Of a DNA stretch of 53,915 nt, positions 15,443-26,598 are shown piece after piece; the first letter of the stretch is position 1, and every line of letters starts with the position of its first letter. The notes below the pieces were generated by a model. That model worked only from the letters and a program-made list of their open reading frames with translations, was not told the origin of the DNA and did no database searches. The DNA is taken from NCBI GenBank assembly GCA_022826005.1, contig JAJDVT010000073.1:1-53915 (forward strand). The letters run 5' to 3'. Made by a program: the position numbers and the translations under genes. The DNA is from Gemmatimonadota bacterium (GTDB lineage Bacteria > Gemmatimonadota > Gemmatimonadetes > Longimicrobiales > Gaopeijiaceae).

Positions 15443-17460
15443 CGCCGCCTTCTTCGGGAGCTCGCCCCGGTTGTGGGGACCGGCGCCCGGCCGGGCATCG
15501 CCATGGCTGATCCCGCGGCCGCGGCCTGTGGCTTCGGGGGTCCGGTGGCCCGCGCCACCGTGTGCGGATTCGTCGTGTCCACGCCCGCCGTGTCCGGCTT
15601 TGCCGCGGTCGTGTCCACGGCGGCCGAATCCAGCCTGGACCCCGCCGAGTCCACGACTGTGGAGTCCGCCACTGCAGAGTCCGGTGGCTGCGGCTCGAAG
15701 TGCCATCCCTCGGTCTGGCCCACGACATCCATGTTCACGACCTCTCGCCCGTCCAGGTGGATGGTGATCGTTTCCCCCTCCACTAAGTGTACAGCCGGTC
15801 GGGTCTCCGCGCCGTCCCCGGTCGTGTCGCCGGGGAACATCCGGTAGAGGCTCCGTGCCCGGCCGCTACCGGTCAGCGTCTCCAGGCGCACCCCTGCACC
15901 GGGAGGGGGCGGTTCGGCGGCGGCCCCGCTGTCGGACGGCTGCGCCGGCCCGAAGCGGGCGATGATGGTGTCCCCCACTATCCAGTCGCGGCGGAGGATG
16001 TCCGGCAGGTCCCCGGTGCGGAGCGAATCGTCTTCCGTTGACTCGGCCCGCCCATCGCCCACGGCCACCACCTCGTCGAGTCGCTGTCCCGGCGACTTCA
16101 CCTCGATGGAGTCTCCTGTGAGACGGAAGTCCTGGGCCACCACGACGGGGCGCGGGAGGGAATCGGGAGCGGCCTCCGCGTCATCGCCCGGAGAGTCCCG
16201 GCCGGCAAGATTGCGCGCACGTTCCGCGTCGCCGGGCGAGAGTCCCCGCGTGTCGATCTGCGGCTCCTCGTCGCCATCCGGCAGGGGCGGCACCTCGGCG
16301 AGCGCCACCAGCCGGTCAACGTTTCCGCCCTCGATGAAGAGCCGGATGGCGGGCGCGCGCATGTCGACCTGCTCGCCCGTGAGGCGCGCATCCCCCCGCG
16401 CAACGATCTCTTCGTTGCGGGAACCGGAAGGGGTGACGGTGATGGTCGCCCCCGTCAGCCTGTAGCCACGGCTCTCGAATTGCGCATCGCCGAGCACCAG
16501 CATCATGCCCGCTTCCTGGTCGTAGTCAAGCGAATCTCCGAAGGCCTGGAGAGAGTCCCGCAGGATGCTGACCTCGCCACCCGCGCGGAAGTACCGGCGT
16601 CCCTCGAAGTGAAAGCGTTCCGCGCTGATGTCGTACGGCACCGGCGGAAGGGTGTCGGCAGGTTCGGCGGCGTCCGCCGGGGAATCCGAAGCCGCCTCTG
16701 ACTCGGGAGTCCCGGGGGCTTCCTCCTCCGGCGGCGGACCGGCCTGTCCGGAATCGGGTTCGGGGGGTTCCGCAGCCTGTCCGGAATCGGGCCCCGGGGG
16801 TTCCTCGGCCTGTCCGGAATCGGGTTCGGGGGGTTCCTCGACCTGTCCGCTGTCCTGGCCCGCAGGGTCGGCGACACCCTGTTCGCCCTCCGTCGGGGGT
16901 TCCTCCGGCGCAGGCGCGGGCGAAACGAAAAACGTCGCTCGCGGGCTGCCGTCATATACGAACATCTTGTCGAGCGCGCGGAATTCGGATGCCTGGTCGT
17001 AGATGAGGTTGTCTCCCCGGATCACGGTGCCGCTGGCCCGGTCGGTGACCACCACGCCGGACCGCGCCGTGAGGCGCCTGAAGCTGCTGAAGTAGGTGGC
17101 GGAATCGGCGCGCAGCTCGGTATCCGGGTCTTCGAAGATGACGCTGCCGTACAGCTGAACCTGGTTGTCGGATTCGAACACCACCGCCGAGTCGGCGCGG
17201 ACACGCGTGCCGTCCGAGCACCGGTAGTCCACGCCTCCCGAGGCAAAATGCCGGTATTCCGAGGGCCCGAAGCGCGCGTCGTAGCGCTGGCTGTGGGTGT
17301 AGCCGCCCACGCTCACCAGCCGGCAGTCAGGCTGTTGCCCGTCCGGCGCAGGGGCGAGCAGCGCGGTCACGAACACCATCCGGACTCCCCGGCGAACGGC
17401 GGTTCGAACCGTCCCCGGCGGAGGATTGAACTCCGGAGCTCCCCTCAGGATTCGTCGCAT
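15439..17460 (-). CDS. large OstA/LptA-like periplasmic LPS transport protein
   Basis: A 673-residue protein with OstA-type beta-jellyroll strands ([45 protein letters not shown]) in both the N-terminal third and the middle. Such domains form the periplasmic bridge that carries LPS. It is about three times the length of classic LptA. The two OstA-like parts are separated by an acidic, Pro-rich segment with an 11-residue tandem repeat, and the C-terminus is Ala/Asp/Thr-rich and probably disordered. No outer-membrane barrel is visible, so this is not LptD. The start at 17460 overlaps the lptC-like gene by 16 bases; a hydrophobic stretch near residues 28-40 may be its signal peptide. Confidence 0.75.
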   Translation of the reverse strand: MRRILRGAPEFNPPPGTVRTAVRRGVRMVFVTALLAPAPDGQQPDCRLVSVGGYTHSQRYDARFGPSEYRHFASGGVDYRCSDGTRVRADSAVVFESDNQVQLYGSVIFEDPDTELRADSATYFSSFRRLTARSGVVVTDRASGTVIRGDNLIYDQASEFRALDKMFVYDGSPRATFFVSPAPAPEEPPTEGEQGVADPAGQDSGQVEEPPEPDSGQAEEPPGPDSGQAAEPPEPDSGQAGPPPEEEAPGTPESEAASDSPADAAEPADTLPPVPYDISAERFHFEGRRYFRAGGEVSILRDSLQAFGDSLDYDQEAGMMLVLGDAQFESRGYRLTGATITVTPSGSRNEEIVARGDARLTGEQVDMRAPAIRLFIEGGNVDRLVALAEVPPLPDGDEEPQIDTRGLSPGDAERARNLAGRDSPGDDAEAAPDSLPRPVVVAQDFRLTGDSIEVKSPGQRLDEVVAVGDGRAESTEDDSLRTGDLPDILRRDWIVGDTIIARFGPAQPSDSGAAAEPPPPGAGVRLETLTGSGRARSLYRMFPGDTTGDGAETRPAVHLVEGETITIHLDGREVVNMDVVGQTEGWHFEPQPPDSAVADSTVVDSAGSRLDSAAVDTTAAKPDTAGVDTTNPHTVARATGPPKPQAAAAGSAMAMPGRAPVPTTGASSRRRRR
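16743..16855. repeat. 33-bp tandem repeat inside the OstA/LptA-like gene
   Basis: Three 33-bp units (16743-16775, 16776-16808, 16809-16841) and a partial fourth are nearly identical in DNA. Each encodes an 11-residue acidic unit of the type [11 protein letters not shown]. High DNA identity points to recent expansion, so length variation between strains is likely. Confidence 0.85.
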
Positions 17461-18023
17461 CCGCCTTCCTTCGGTGCGTCGATCCTGAGGTCGTTGAAGG
17501 ACAGATCGGTCTGGAATCCGTCGCCTGTGACCCGGCATCCTCCCCGCTCCATGCGCACGGGCACATGCGTCCAGATCCGGTCCGCCTCCAGGTCGAAGAA
17601 GAGCTCCTCGGCCTCGATCTCGCGGGCCTCGTTCAGTTCGTCGGCGGGAACGCTGAGCAGCGCACTGCCATATGCCCACAACTCCTGGCTGACTTCGCTC
17701 ATCCTTCCCGCGTCGGCGGTCACGGTGCCCTTCGCCCGGCCCCGTTCGTCGAAGAGAGTCAGCGTGAGACCGTAGATCCGCTGGTGCGTCGAGTCCTGCC
17801 ACATGTAGACGGTGTCGGCGTCGAGCATCCCTTCCTGGATACCGTCCCGGGTGAAGTTGATCGAGATGTTGTAGAGGACGTTGTCGGCGGCAATCTCCTC
17901 CAGTTCGGTCAGCGGCCCCTCTTCGCCACCGGTCGTACAACCCGCAGCCGCCGGGAGCAGGGAAAGGCAGAGGAACCCAGGCCAGGCAAGCCTGCGGGTC
18001 CCGGGGGGTCGGCAAGTCTCCAT
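17445..18023 (-). CDS. lptC: LptC-like lipoprotein
   Basis: A 192-residue protein with a lipoprotein signal (LSLLPAAAGC, lipidated Cys29) followed by an LptC-type domain: DNVLYNISINFTRDGIQEGMLDADTVYM, then repeated short strands ending in RVTGDGFQTDLSFNDLRI. LptC receives LPS from LptBFG and hands it to LptA. The classic E. coli protein has a membrane anchor, whereas this one looks lipidated, a form seen in other phyla. ATG 18023 shares one base with the kdsD stop. The open frame extends upstream through kdsD and is not used. Confidence 0.8.
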   Translation of the reverse strand: METCRPPGTRRLAWPGFLCLSLLPAAAGCTTGGEEGPLTELEEIAADNVLYNISINFTRDGIQEGMLDADTVYMWQDSTHQRIYGLTLTLFDERGRAKGTVTADAGRMSEVSQELWAYGSALLSVPADELNEAREIEAEELFFDLEADRIWTHVPVRMERGGCRVTGDGFQTDLSFNDLRIDAPKEGGCDES

Positions 18024-19027
18024 CAGATCACTCCGGCTCGCAGAAGGTCGTGCAGGTGGACGATGCCCTCCAGGCCCGAGTCGCCAACGACCGGCAGGGC
18101 CATCACGCCGTATTCCTCCATGCGGCGCAGTGCCGTGGCGCCCAGTTCGTCGGGGCGGGCGATCCTGGGCGTGCGGGTCATGAAGGCGGAGACGGCGACG
18201 CCGAGGAAGTCGTCCGTGCGTTCCATCAGGCGGGCGACATCCCCGGCGGTGACCACGCCCACGAGCGCGTTGGCACGGTCGATGACCGGCACCGTCCCCC
18301 GCATGCGGGCCAGCGGCACGATCACGTCCCGTACCGTAGCCTCCCCCTGCACGGCGGGGTAGTCCTCGGCCACCATCACGTCGCATACCCGCAGGGTCAG
18401 GCGGCGTCCCAGCGAGCCGCCCGGGTGGAGGCGAGCGAAGTCGGCCGGGCGGAATCCCCGGCGGCGCAGCAGCGCCACCGCCAGCGCGTCGCCCATGGCA
18501 AGGGTCGCGGTGGTGGACGAAGTCGGTGCCAGGTCCATCGGACAGGCTTCCCCGGCGACGCCGCAGTCGAGCACGGCGGCGGCGCGCCTGGCCAGCGGCG
18601 ACCCGGTGTCGCCCACCAGCGCCACCACCGGCAGGCCGCGGAGTTCGGCGAAGGCCAGCAGGCCCGTCAGCTCTTCCGTGGCGCCGCTCCTGGAGAGCAG
18701 GACCAGGACGCTGCCGGGGCTCGCGATCCCCACGTCGCCGTGCAGCCCGTCGACCGGGTGCAGGAAGACTGCCGGCGTGCCGGTCGAGGTCAGGGTGGCG
18801 GCCACCTTGCGCGCGATCAGTCCGGACTTCCCCACGCCTGACAGGACCACCATCCCGTCCCGGGAGCAGATCAGGTCCACGGCGCGCAGGAACCCGTCCC
18901 CGAGGCGGGGGCCCAGCGCGGCAACCGCCTCGGCTTCCATGCGGAGCACGCGGCGCGCCTCGCCCAGGACCTTCTCGCTTCCGGCCACGGGCTGCACCTC
19001 AGCCGCCGCGCTCGCGACAGTATTCAT
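18023..19027 (-). CDS. kdsD: arabinose-5-phosphate isomerase
   Basis: A 334-residue KpsF/KdsD-type enzyme: an N-terminal SIS domain (SGVGKSGLIARKVAATLTSTG, then HGDVG and LLSRSGATEEL) and two C-terminal CBS domains (DVMVAEDYPAV, then PVIDRANALVGVVTAGDVARL). It converts ribulose-5-phosphate to arabinose-5-phosphate, the first step towards KDO. It overlaps kdsC upstream by 29 bases if the first ATG is used; a later start would still keep the SIS domain. It belongs to the KDO/LPS operon. Confidence 0.93.
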   Translation of the reverse strand: MNTVASAAAEVQPVAGSEKVLGEARRVLRMEAEAVAALGPRLGDGFLRAVDLICSRDGMVVLSGVGKSGLIARKVAATLTSTGTPAVFLHPVDGLHGDVGIASPGSVLVLLSRSGATEELTGLLAFAELRGLPVVALVGDTGSPLARRAAAVLDCGVAGEACPMDLAPTSSTTATLAMGDALAVALLRRRGFRPADFARLHPGGSLGRRLTLRVCDVMVAEDYPAVQGEATVRDVIVPLARMRGTVPVIDRANALVGVVTAGDVARLMERTDDFLGVAVSAFMTRTPRIARPDELGATALRRMEEYGVMALPVVGDSGLEGIVHLHDLLRAGVI

Positions 19028-19565
19028 CGACCAGTCCAGTCCATTCTCCGCGGGCCCGCAGCAGCGCCTCGACGAACTCGCGCACCGCGCCGCGCCCGCC
19101 CTCCTTCGTACTCTGCCAGACGGCGGCGCGGCGCACTTCCGCCGTCCCGTTGGCCACCGTGGCGGGCAGACCCGCGCGCTGCATCAGCGGCAGGTCGGCC
19201 AGGTCGTCTCCCAGCACGGCGACCTCCGTCCATTCCAGTCCCCCGGCATCCAGCAGCTCCTGCAGGATGGGGATCTTGCGCGCGCCGCCATCCTGGAACA
19301 CGTCCTGCACTCCGAGTTCGGCGGCCCGGATCGCGGTGGCCCCGGAGACCCTCCCCGAGATCATCGCGACCTGCACCTCCGACTTTTGCAAGATCCTGAT
19401 ACCGAGTCCGTCCTGCACGTTGAACCGCTTGAGTTCGACGGTCGTGCCATCGGCCGTGGCTCCCATGTATACCCCGCCATCGGTCATCACGCCATCGATG
19501 TCGAATACGACCAGCCGGATCCGCCGTGCGGTTGCCCGCGGAATCTCCATCGCTTGAAGACTCAC
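18999..19565 (-). CDS. kdsC: KDO-8-phosphate phosphatase
   Basis: A 188-residue HAD phosphatase that releases phosphate from KDO-8-P. The catalytic motif FDIDGVMTDG carries Asp22 and Asp24; ISGR and LGDDLADLPLM are the later HAD motifs. It has the short KdsC form with no cap domain. GTG 19565 is chosen because it overlaps the kdsA stop by four bases and GGGGGGAG lies about eight bases upstream; ATG 19550 is the alternative. It sits between kdsA and kdsD, so three KDO steps are contiguous. Confidence 0.92.
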   Translation of the reverse strand: MSLQAMEIPRATARRIRLVVFDIDGVMTDGGVYMGATADGTTVELKRFNVQDGLGIRILQKSEVQVAMISGRVSGATAIRAAELGVQDVFQDGGARKIPILQELLDAGGLEWTEVAVLGDDLADLPLMQRAGLPATVANGTAEVRRAAVWQSTKEGGRGAVREFVEALLRARGEWTGLVDEYCRERGG

Positions 19566-20368
19566 CCGGCCGTCTCCCCCCCGAGGGCCCGGCGAATCGC
19601 CACCACGTCGCGCAGCACGGAAGGCAGGCCGCCCAGCGGCAGCATGTTGGACCCGTCTGACGGCGCCCCGGCGGGGTCGGGGTGGACCTCCAGAAAGAGG
19701 CCGTCGCAGCCGGCGGCCACCGCGCCCCGCACGAGCGCGCGGATGTGCTCGGGTGCTCCCCCGGTCGATCCGTCGACCGCGGCGCCCGGCGTCTGCACCG
19801 AGTGCGTCCCGTCGAATATGACCGGCACCCCGGCGGCCTCGCGCACGCGCGCGAAGTTGCGCAGGTCCACCACGAGGTCGCCGTAGCCGAACGAGGTGCC
19901 GCGCTCGGTCACCATGACCCGGGTGGCGCCCCCGGCCCGCACCTTCTCTACCGCACCGGCCATCGCGGCCGGCGACATCCACTGTCCCTTCTTCACATTC
20001 ACCGCCCTGCCGGTCTCCCCGGCCGCCACCAGCAGCGAGGTCTGGCGGCACAGGAATGCGGGGATCTGCAGCACGTCGGCTACTTCGGCCACCGGGGCCG
20101 CCTGCGCCGCCTCGTGAATGTCGGTCAGGACGGGAAGGCCGGTCTCTTCCCGCACGGCGCGGAGCAACTCGAGGCCGCGGGCCATCCCCGGCCCCCTCGC
20201 CGACCCCAGCCGCGACCGGTTGGCCTTGTCGAAGGATGCCTTGAACACCGCGGGCAGCCCGGCCTCGCGCGCGGCGGCCGCCACTCCCCGGGCGACGGTC
20301 AGGTTGAGCTCCTCGTCCTGCAGGACGCACGGACCCGATATGAGGGTGAACGATTCCAGGTCCGGCAA
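19562..20368 (-). CDS. kdsA: 3-deoxy-8-phosphooctulonate synthase
   Basis: A 268-residue enzyme condensing arabinose-5-phosphate with phosphoenolpyruvate to KDO-8-P. Marks are LISGPCVLQDE, KASFDKANRSR, DIHE, IPAFLCRQT, NVKKGQWMSP and FDGTHSVQ. In this family a Cys in the GPCV stretch usually indicates the metal-dependent class. The start is TTG at 20368. The pyrG stop is six bases upstream, and the kdsC start overlaps its stop. Confidence 0.95.
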   Translation of the reverse strand: MPDLESFTLISGPCVLQDEELNLTVARGVAAAAREAGLPAVFKASFDKANRSRLGSARGPGMARGLELLRAVREETGLPVLTDIHEAAQAAPVAEVADVLQIPAFLCRQTSLLVAAGETGRAVNVKKGQWMSPAAMAGAVEKVRAGGATRVMVTERGTSFGYGDLVVDLRNFARVREAAGVPVIFDGTHSVQTPGAAVDGSTGGAPEHIRALVRGAVAAGCDGLFLEVHPDPAGAPSDGSNMLPLGGLPSVLRDVVAIRRALGGETAG

Positions 20369-20374
20369 CGCGCT

Positions 20375-22867
<2,493 letters not shown>

Positions 22868-22917
22868 TCACGGGGCTGCGGAACAACGATAGGGCCGTGA
22901 CATTCACGGACCTGAAG

Positions 22918-23511
22918 CTACCCCCGCGAGGTGTGGGCGGCAAGCGTGAGAAAGTTCTCCAGAAGCTGCCGTCCCCCCTCCGTGAACCAGGACTCCGGAT
23001 GGAACTGGACGCCCCAGATGGGGTGGCGCCGGTGTCGCATTCCCTGGATGGCGCCCGCGTCGGCGGGGTCTGCGCTCCATGCGATGGCGACGAGTTCTTC
23101 CGGAAGGTCGGGGGCGGTCACCAGCGAGTGGTAGCGTGTGACCTGCATCGGCGAGGAGATCCCGGCGAAGAGGGCGTCGCCGTCGTGCACCACCTGCGAG
23201 GTCTTGCCGTGGACGGCTCTGGCGGCCCGGATCGTCCGGCCGCCGAAGGCCTCGCCGATCGACTGGTGGCCGAGGCACACGCCGAGCACGGGCATGACGG
23301 GACCCAGCTCCCGGATCGCCTCGACACTGATTCCTGCCTCGGCCGGGGTGCAGGGCCCCGGGGATACCACCAGACGGGTCACCCCCGCGCTCCTGAGGTC
23401 GCCGGGAGTCGTCTCGTCGTTGCGGTACACGCGGGGGCGCTCACCCAGGTCGCCGAGGATCTGGACAAGGTTCCAGGTGAAGGAGTCGTAGTTGTCTATG
23501 ATCGCCAGCAT
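22918..23511 (-). CDS. pabA: anthranilate / aminodeoxychorismate synthase glutaminase subunit
   Basis: A 197-residue class I glutamine amidotransferase of the TrpG/PabA family. It starts MLAIIDNYDSFTWNLVQ; the nucleophile is Cys79 in GVCLGHQS, with His171 and Glu173 in FHPES. It supplies ammonia to a chorismate-using partner for tryptophan or folate synthesis. No trpE or pabB lies nearby, so the two roles cannot be told apart and the subunit may serve both. The ATG at 23511 begins the conserved region; the longer open frame to 23592 has no family support. Confidence 0.88.
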   Translation of the reverse strand: MLAIIDNYDSFTWNLVQILGDLGERPRVYRNDETTPGDLRSAGVTRLVVSPGPCTPAEAGISVEAIRELGPVMPVLGVCLGHQSIGEAFGGRTIRAARAVHGKTSQVVHDGDALFAGISSPMQVTRYHSLVTAPDLPEELVAIAWSADPADAGAIQGMRHRRHPIWGVQFHPESWFTEGGRQLLENFLTLAAHTSRG

Positions 23512-23596
23512 GGGTCTCCGGGTGTCCGGTCCGTGACGGGGCCTCAGGGCCGGCCTGCTCCCGCCGCGGCGGATGTGCCGGATGAACGCCACCCGA

Positions 23597-23602
23597 TATA
23601 AT
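23597..23602 (+). promoter_or_regulatory. perfect -10 box of the zinc-ribbon gene, near-leaderless
   Basis: TATAAT at 23597-23602 is the exact consensus in GC-rich DNA, with no clear -35 box. Transcription would begin around 23609, only about 7 to 13 bases before the two candidate ATGs (23616 and 23622), so the message would be almost leaderless. Confidence 0.5.
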
Positions 23603-23615
23603 ATGGTCAGGAACC

Positions 23616-24650
23616 ATGAGCATGTACCGACGATGCCTCGTCTGCGACCACGAATTCGCGGCCAACGATGCGCTTGAGCACCTGGATCGGGGGCGCAAGA
23701 TCGCCTGCGACCCCGAGAAGGGACGCCTCTGGCTGATCTGCCGTGCCTGCTCGCGCTGGTCGCTCGTCCCCATCGAGTCGCGCTGGGAGGCTCTCGAAGA
23801 ACTCGAGAAACTGGTTCGGGACCAGGCGCGGGTCCTTTCGCGCACGGACAATGTGGCGCTGATGCGGGCCGGCCCCCTGGAGATCGTGCGCGTCGGGCGG
23901 GCCCAGCTCCGCGAGGAGGCCTGGTGGCGCTACGGCCGGGAGCTGAGGCAGCGCCGGGAGAGGTTCAAGAAGCTGTCGACCGCCGGAACCGTCGGCGCGG
24001 CGGCCGCCATCGCCGGCGGATGGGCGACCGGCGGAATCGGCTTCGTGGGGGCCTGGCTGGTCTGGGACAACGCCCCCAAGCTGGTCACCAGCGGTGCCCG
24101 CTGGCTGCGATTCGGAGGCACGGCCTGGCGGGGCAAGGGCGAGTGCATGCGCTGCGGACGACAGATCGACCGGGTCCGCTATTCGGAGCGTGGCGGTCTG
24201 GTGCTTACGGCCGAGGAGGAATCGCCCGGACTGATCGTCGCCTGCCTTCGGTGCGACCAGGCAAGGGACAGCGGCCTGCTGCTAACGGGACAGGAGGCCA
24301 ACCGCACGCTACGCAAGGTGTTGGGCTACCATCACTTCGCCGGTGCATCGGAGCGCCGGGTGGACAAGGCGGTGGGCCTGATCGAGGCGTCCGGGGGACC
24401 GGAGCGGCTGCCCTCTCGGATCTTGAAGCGCAACCGTCCCCTCGGCGACATGGGCCAGGTCGGCCGGGTCGCGCTGGAGATCGCGGTGCACGAGGAGACG
24501 GAAAGGCGGCTGCTGGCCATGGAGCTGGCGGAGTTGGAGGCTCACTGGCGCCGCGAGGAGGAGCTGGCCAGCATCATGGACGGCGAGTTGACGCCTCTTC
24601 CGCTAATGGATTCGTTTCGCCGCCGGATTACGGGTGGCCGGTCGTGGTAG
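23616..24650 (+). CDS. unrecognised protein with two zinc ribbons and a central hydrophobic segment
   Basis: A 344-residue protein I cannot assign. Residues 7-55 hold a first zinc-ribbon candidate (CLVC, then CRAC). A hydrophobic Gly/Ala-rich stretch near 124-155 (AAAAIAGGWATGGIGFVGAWLVW) could be a membrane hairpin. A second ribbon (CMRC, then CLRC) follows near 178-213. The C-terminal third is charged and helical. A second ATG at 23622 has better spacing to the CAGGA ribosome-binding sequence and may be the true start. It is transcribed alone from a strong -10 box, divergent from pabA and convergent with nadE. A membrane-associated sensor or nucleic-acid-binding protein is conceivable, but nothing shows it. 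Confidence 0.72.
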   Translation: MSMYRRCLVCDHEFAANDALEHLDRGRKIACDPEKGRLWLICRACSRWSLVPIESRWEALEELEKLVRDQARVLSRTDNVALMRAGPLEIVRVGRAQLREEAWWRYGRELRQRRERFKKLSTAGTVGAAAAIAGGWATGGIGFVGAWLVWDNAPKLVTSGARWLRFGGTAWRGKGECMRCGRQIDRVRYSERGGLVLTAEEESPGLIVACLRCDQARDSGLLLTGQEANRTLRKVLGYHHFAGASERRVDKAVGLIEASGGPERLPSRILKRNRPLGDMGQVGRVALEIAVHEETERRLLAMELAELEAHWRREEELASIMDGELTPLPLMDSFRRRITGGRSW

Positions 24651-24670
24651 CCTGGCTTGGTCTAGCTTGG

Positions 24671-24688
24671 CTGAATCAAGTTATTCAG
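24671..24688. terminator. bidirectional hairpin between convergent genes
   Basis: CTGAAT (24671-24676) and ATTCAG (24683-24688) form a six-base stem with a six-base loop in an AT-rich patch between the zinc-ribbon gene and nadE. The right arm includes the nadE stop codon. Weak stem, so low confidence. Confidence 0.35.
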
Positions 24689-26484
24689 TAGTCGACCGGG
24701 CGCAGGTAGGATTCCCCGATTGCCGTCTCCGAGAGGAGCGCGACGGTCGGCAGGCGCCGCTTCCAGTGTGTCGAGGAGAGGCGCTTCCACACGATTCGCA
24801 CCTCCTTCCGGTCGAAGCCGCGCCGGGCCAGGGAAGCGGGATCGTGGCCCCGCAGGAGTTGGTGCAGGATCGGGTCGGCGCGGTGGTAGGAGATTCCGAG
24901 TTCGTCCTCGTCGTGAACTCCGCGGACTAGATCGGCGCTGGCGGGCTTGTCGACGATCGTCGCGGGGACCCCCAGGTGCCGCGCCAGATCCCACACCTGG
25001 GTCTTGAGAAGGTCGCCCAGGGGATTGATCGGCGGTGAATCGTCGGCGTGCCAGGTGTAGTAGCCGAGGAGACGCTCACTCTTGTTCCCCGTACCCAGGG
25101 GAAGGGCGTCGAGCCGGGCCGACTGATCGAAGAGGATGACCGACCGCAGCCGGGCCGCCAGGTTCCCCCTTCTGTTGGGCGTGACGCCGGACTCGTGTTC
25201 GTCGACATAGGCGTCCACGGCACCGGTGATCGACAGAGTCCGCAGCCGGGCCCCTGCCGCCTCGATCGCGAGCCGGGCATGCTCCAGGCTCTCGGGGCTG
25301 GACGTGGCGTACGGGAGGCGAAAGCCGTGGACGTTCTCCGGTCCCAGGGCCCTGCACGCCAGGAAGAGCGATACGGCGGAGTCCACCCCCCCGGAGACTC
25401 CGATCACCACCCGCTTGAAGCCCCGCCGCCGCACGACCTCGTCGCGTATGAACTCGACGAGGGCCAGCTCCACGAGGCCGGGATCGATGGCGATCGCCCT
25501 AAGGTCGGAGTCATCCGGGCGAGTCGGGGGCTGCAGCCGGCCCCGGGACGGTGTTCGCTTCGCTCCGGACGGCCGCTCCGGCCGCTCCGGCCGCCGGCCT
25601 TCGCTTCCGCTCGCCGACTGCTCTCCCGCCCAGGCCCGGTCCAGCGAGGTGCGCAGCCGCGGCAGCGCGTTGGCGAGGTCGCCGAGCAGGGGCGATTCCT
25701 GGCGGATCCGCAGGATGTCGCCGATGTCTACCGTGACGCAGGTCGTCGCCTCCGCGAACAGTGGCCCTCGCTTCATGAGGGAACCGTCGGGGGCCCAGGC
25801 GGAAGACCCGCCGGCGAAGAGCTTTCCGCCTTCCGAACCCGCGAGATGGGCCAGGAGGACGAAGACCCCGTGTTCCTTGGCAGTGCGGGCGGCGATCCGG
25901 TCCCATTCATCCAGGTTGGCCGGGAGCGGTGACGCGGGACCGAAGCCCCGCGCCGGAGACGCGCACCCGCTCAGCACGAGCTCCGCGCCGTCGAGCGCCA
26001 GGATCGAGGGGGTGAGGGAGTGCCACAGATCCTCGCAGATCAGCATTCCCATCCTGCCGAAGCGGGTGTCGAAGGCGCGCACCTCACGGCCCGGCTCCAC
26101 GAAGCGCCCCTCCTCGAAGAGCCCGTAGGTCGGGAGGAACACCTTGCGGTGGACGTGGACGATCCCGTACCGGTCTCCGGCCGGCGTCAGGTAGGCCATG
26201 CTGTTGTAGACCCCGCGGCGGCCGCGTTCGTAGAATCCGAGCACCAGGTCGCACCCCGTGTCCTCCGGCGGCGTTCCCAGGGCCTCGACCAGTTCGTGGC
26301 GCGCCAGGGCCACCTCCCTCGCCGCGCCCTCCACGAAGTACCCGGACAGCACCGTTTCCGGAAAGACGGCCAGATCCACAGCGGACGGGAGCGCCTCGGT
26401 GACCGCGGCGATGTTGGCGCCCACATCCCCCTTCCTGGGCTTCAGCTGGCAGAGGGCGACGCGAAGGGATGGACCGCTGCTCAT
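24685..26484 (-). CDS. nadE: glutamine-dependent NAD+ synthetase
   Basis: A 599-residue two-domain enzyme converting nicotinate adenine dinucleotide to NAD+. The N-terminal nitrilase-type glutaminase has the Glu-Lys-Cys triad in FPETVLSGY, HRKVFLPTYG and LICEDLW. The C-terminal ATP-pyrophosphatase domain has GVSGGVDSAVSLF, then LGTGNKSERLLGYYTWHADDS-type residues near the active site. The domains are joined by a charged Arg/Pro/Ser-rich linker near 310-350 that is probably disordered. The start at 26484 (MSSGPSLRVALCQ) puts the nitrilase domain at the N-terminus; ATG 26559 is an alternative. Confidence 0.93.
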   Translation of the reverse strand: MSSGPSLRVALCQLKPRKGDVGANIAAVTEALPSAVDLAVFPETVLSGYFVEGAAREVALARHELVEALGTPPEDTGCDLVLGFYERGRRGVYNSMAYLTPAGDRYGIVHVHRKVFLPTYGLFEEGRFVEPGREVRAFDTRFGRMGMLICEDLWHSLTPSILALDGAELVLSGCASPARGFGPASPLPANLDEWDRIAARTAKEHGVFVLLAHLAGSEGGKLFAGGSSAWAPDGSLMKRGPLFAEATTCVTVDIGDILRIRQESPLLGDLANALPRLRTSLDRAWAGEQSASGSEGRRPERPERPSGAKRTPSRGRLQPPTRPDDSDLRAIAIDPGLVELALVEFIRDEVVRRRGFKRVVIGVSGGVDSAVSLFLACRALGPENVHGFRLPYATSSPESLEHARLAIEAAGARLRTLSITGAVDAYVDEHESGVTPNRRGNLAARLRSVILFDQSARLDALPLGTGNKSERLLGYYTWHADDSPPINPLGDLLKTQVWDLARHLGVPATIVDKPASADLVRGVHDEDELGISYHRADPILHQLLRGHDPASLARRGFDRKEVRIVWKRLSSTHWKRRLPTVALLSETAIGESYLRPVDY

Positions 26485-26598
26485 GGAGCGTATCCGGATG
26501 GCCTTGGTCTTGGGAGGCTGGCGGTCGGGGGTGGCCCCGATTGGCGGACTTCGTTCCATTATCTGACAGGTTCCGCAATTCCGAAAGAGCGATCACCG

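Noticed and set aside
16743-16855. Regularly spaced repeats as a possible CRISPR array
   Set aside because: The units are directly adjacent with no unique spacers and lie in frame inside a coding sequence, so they are a protein tandem repeat.
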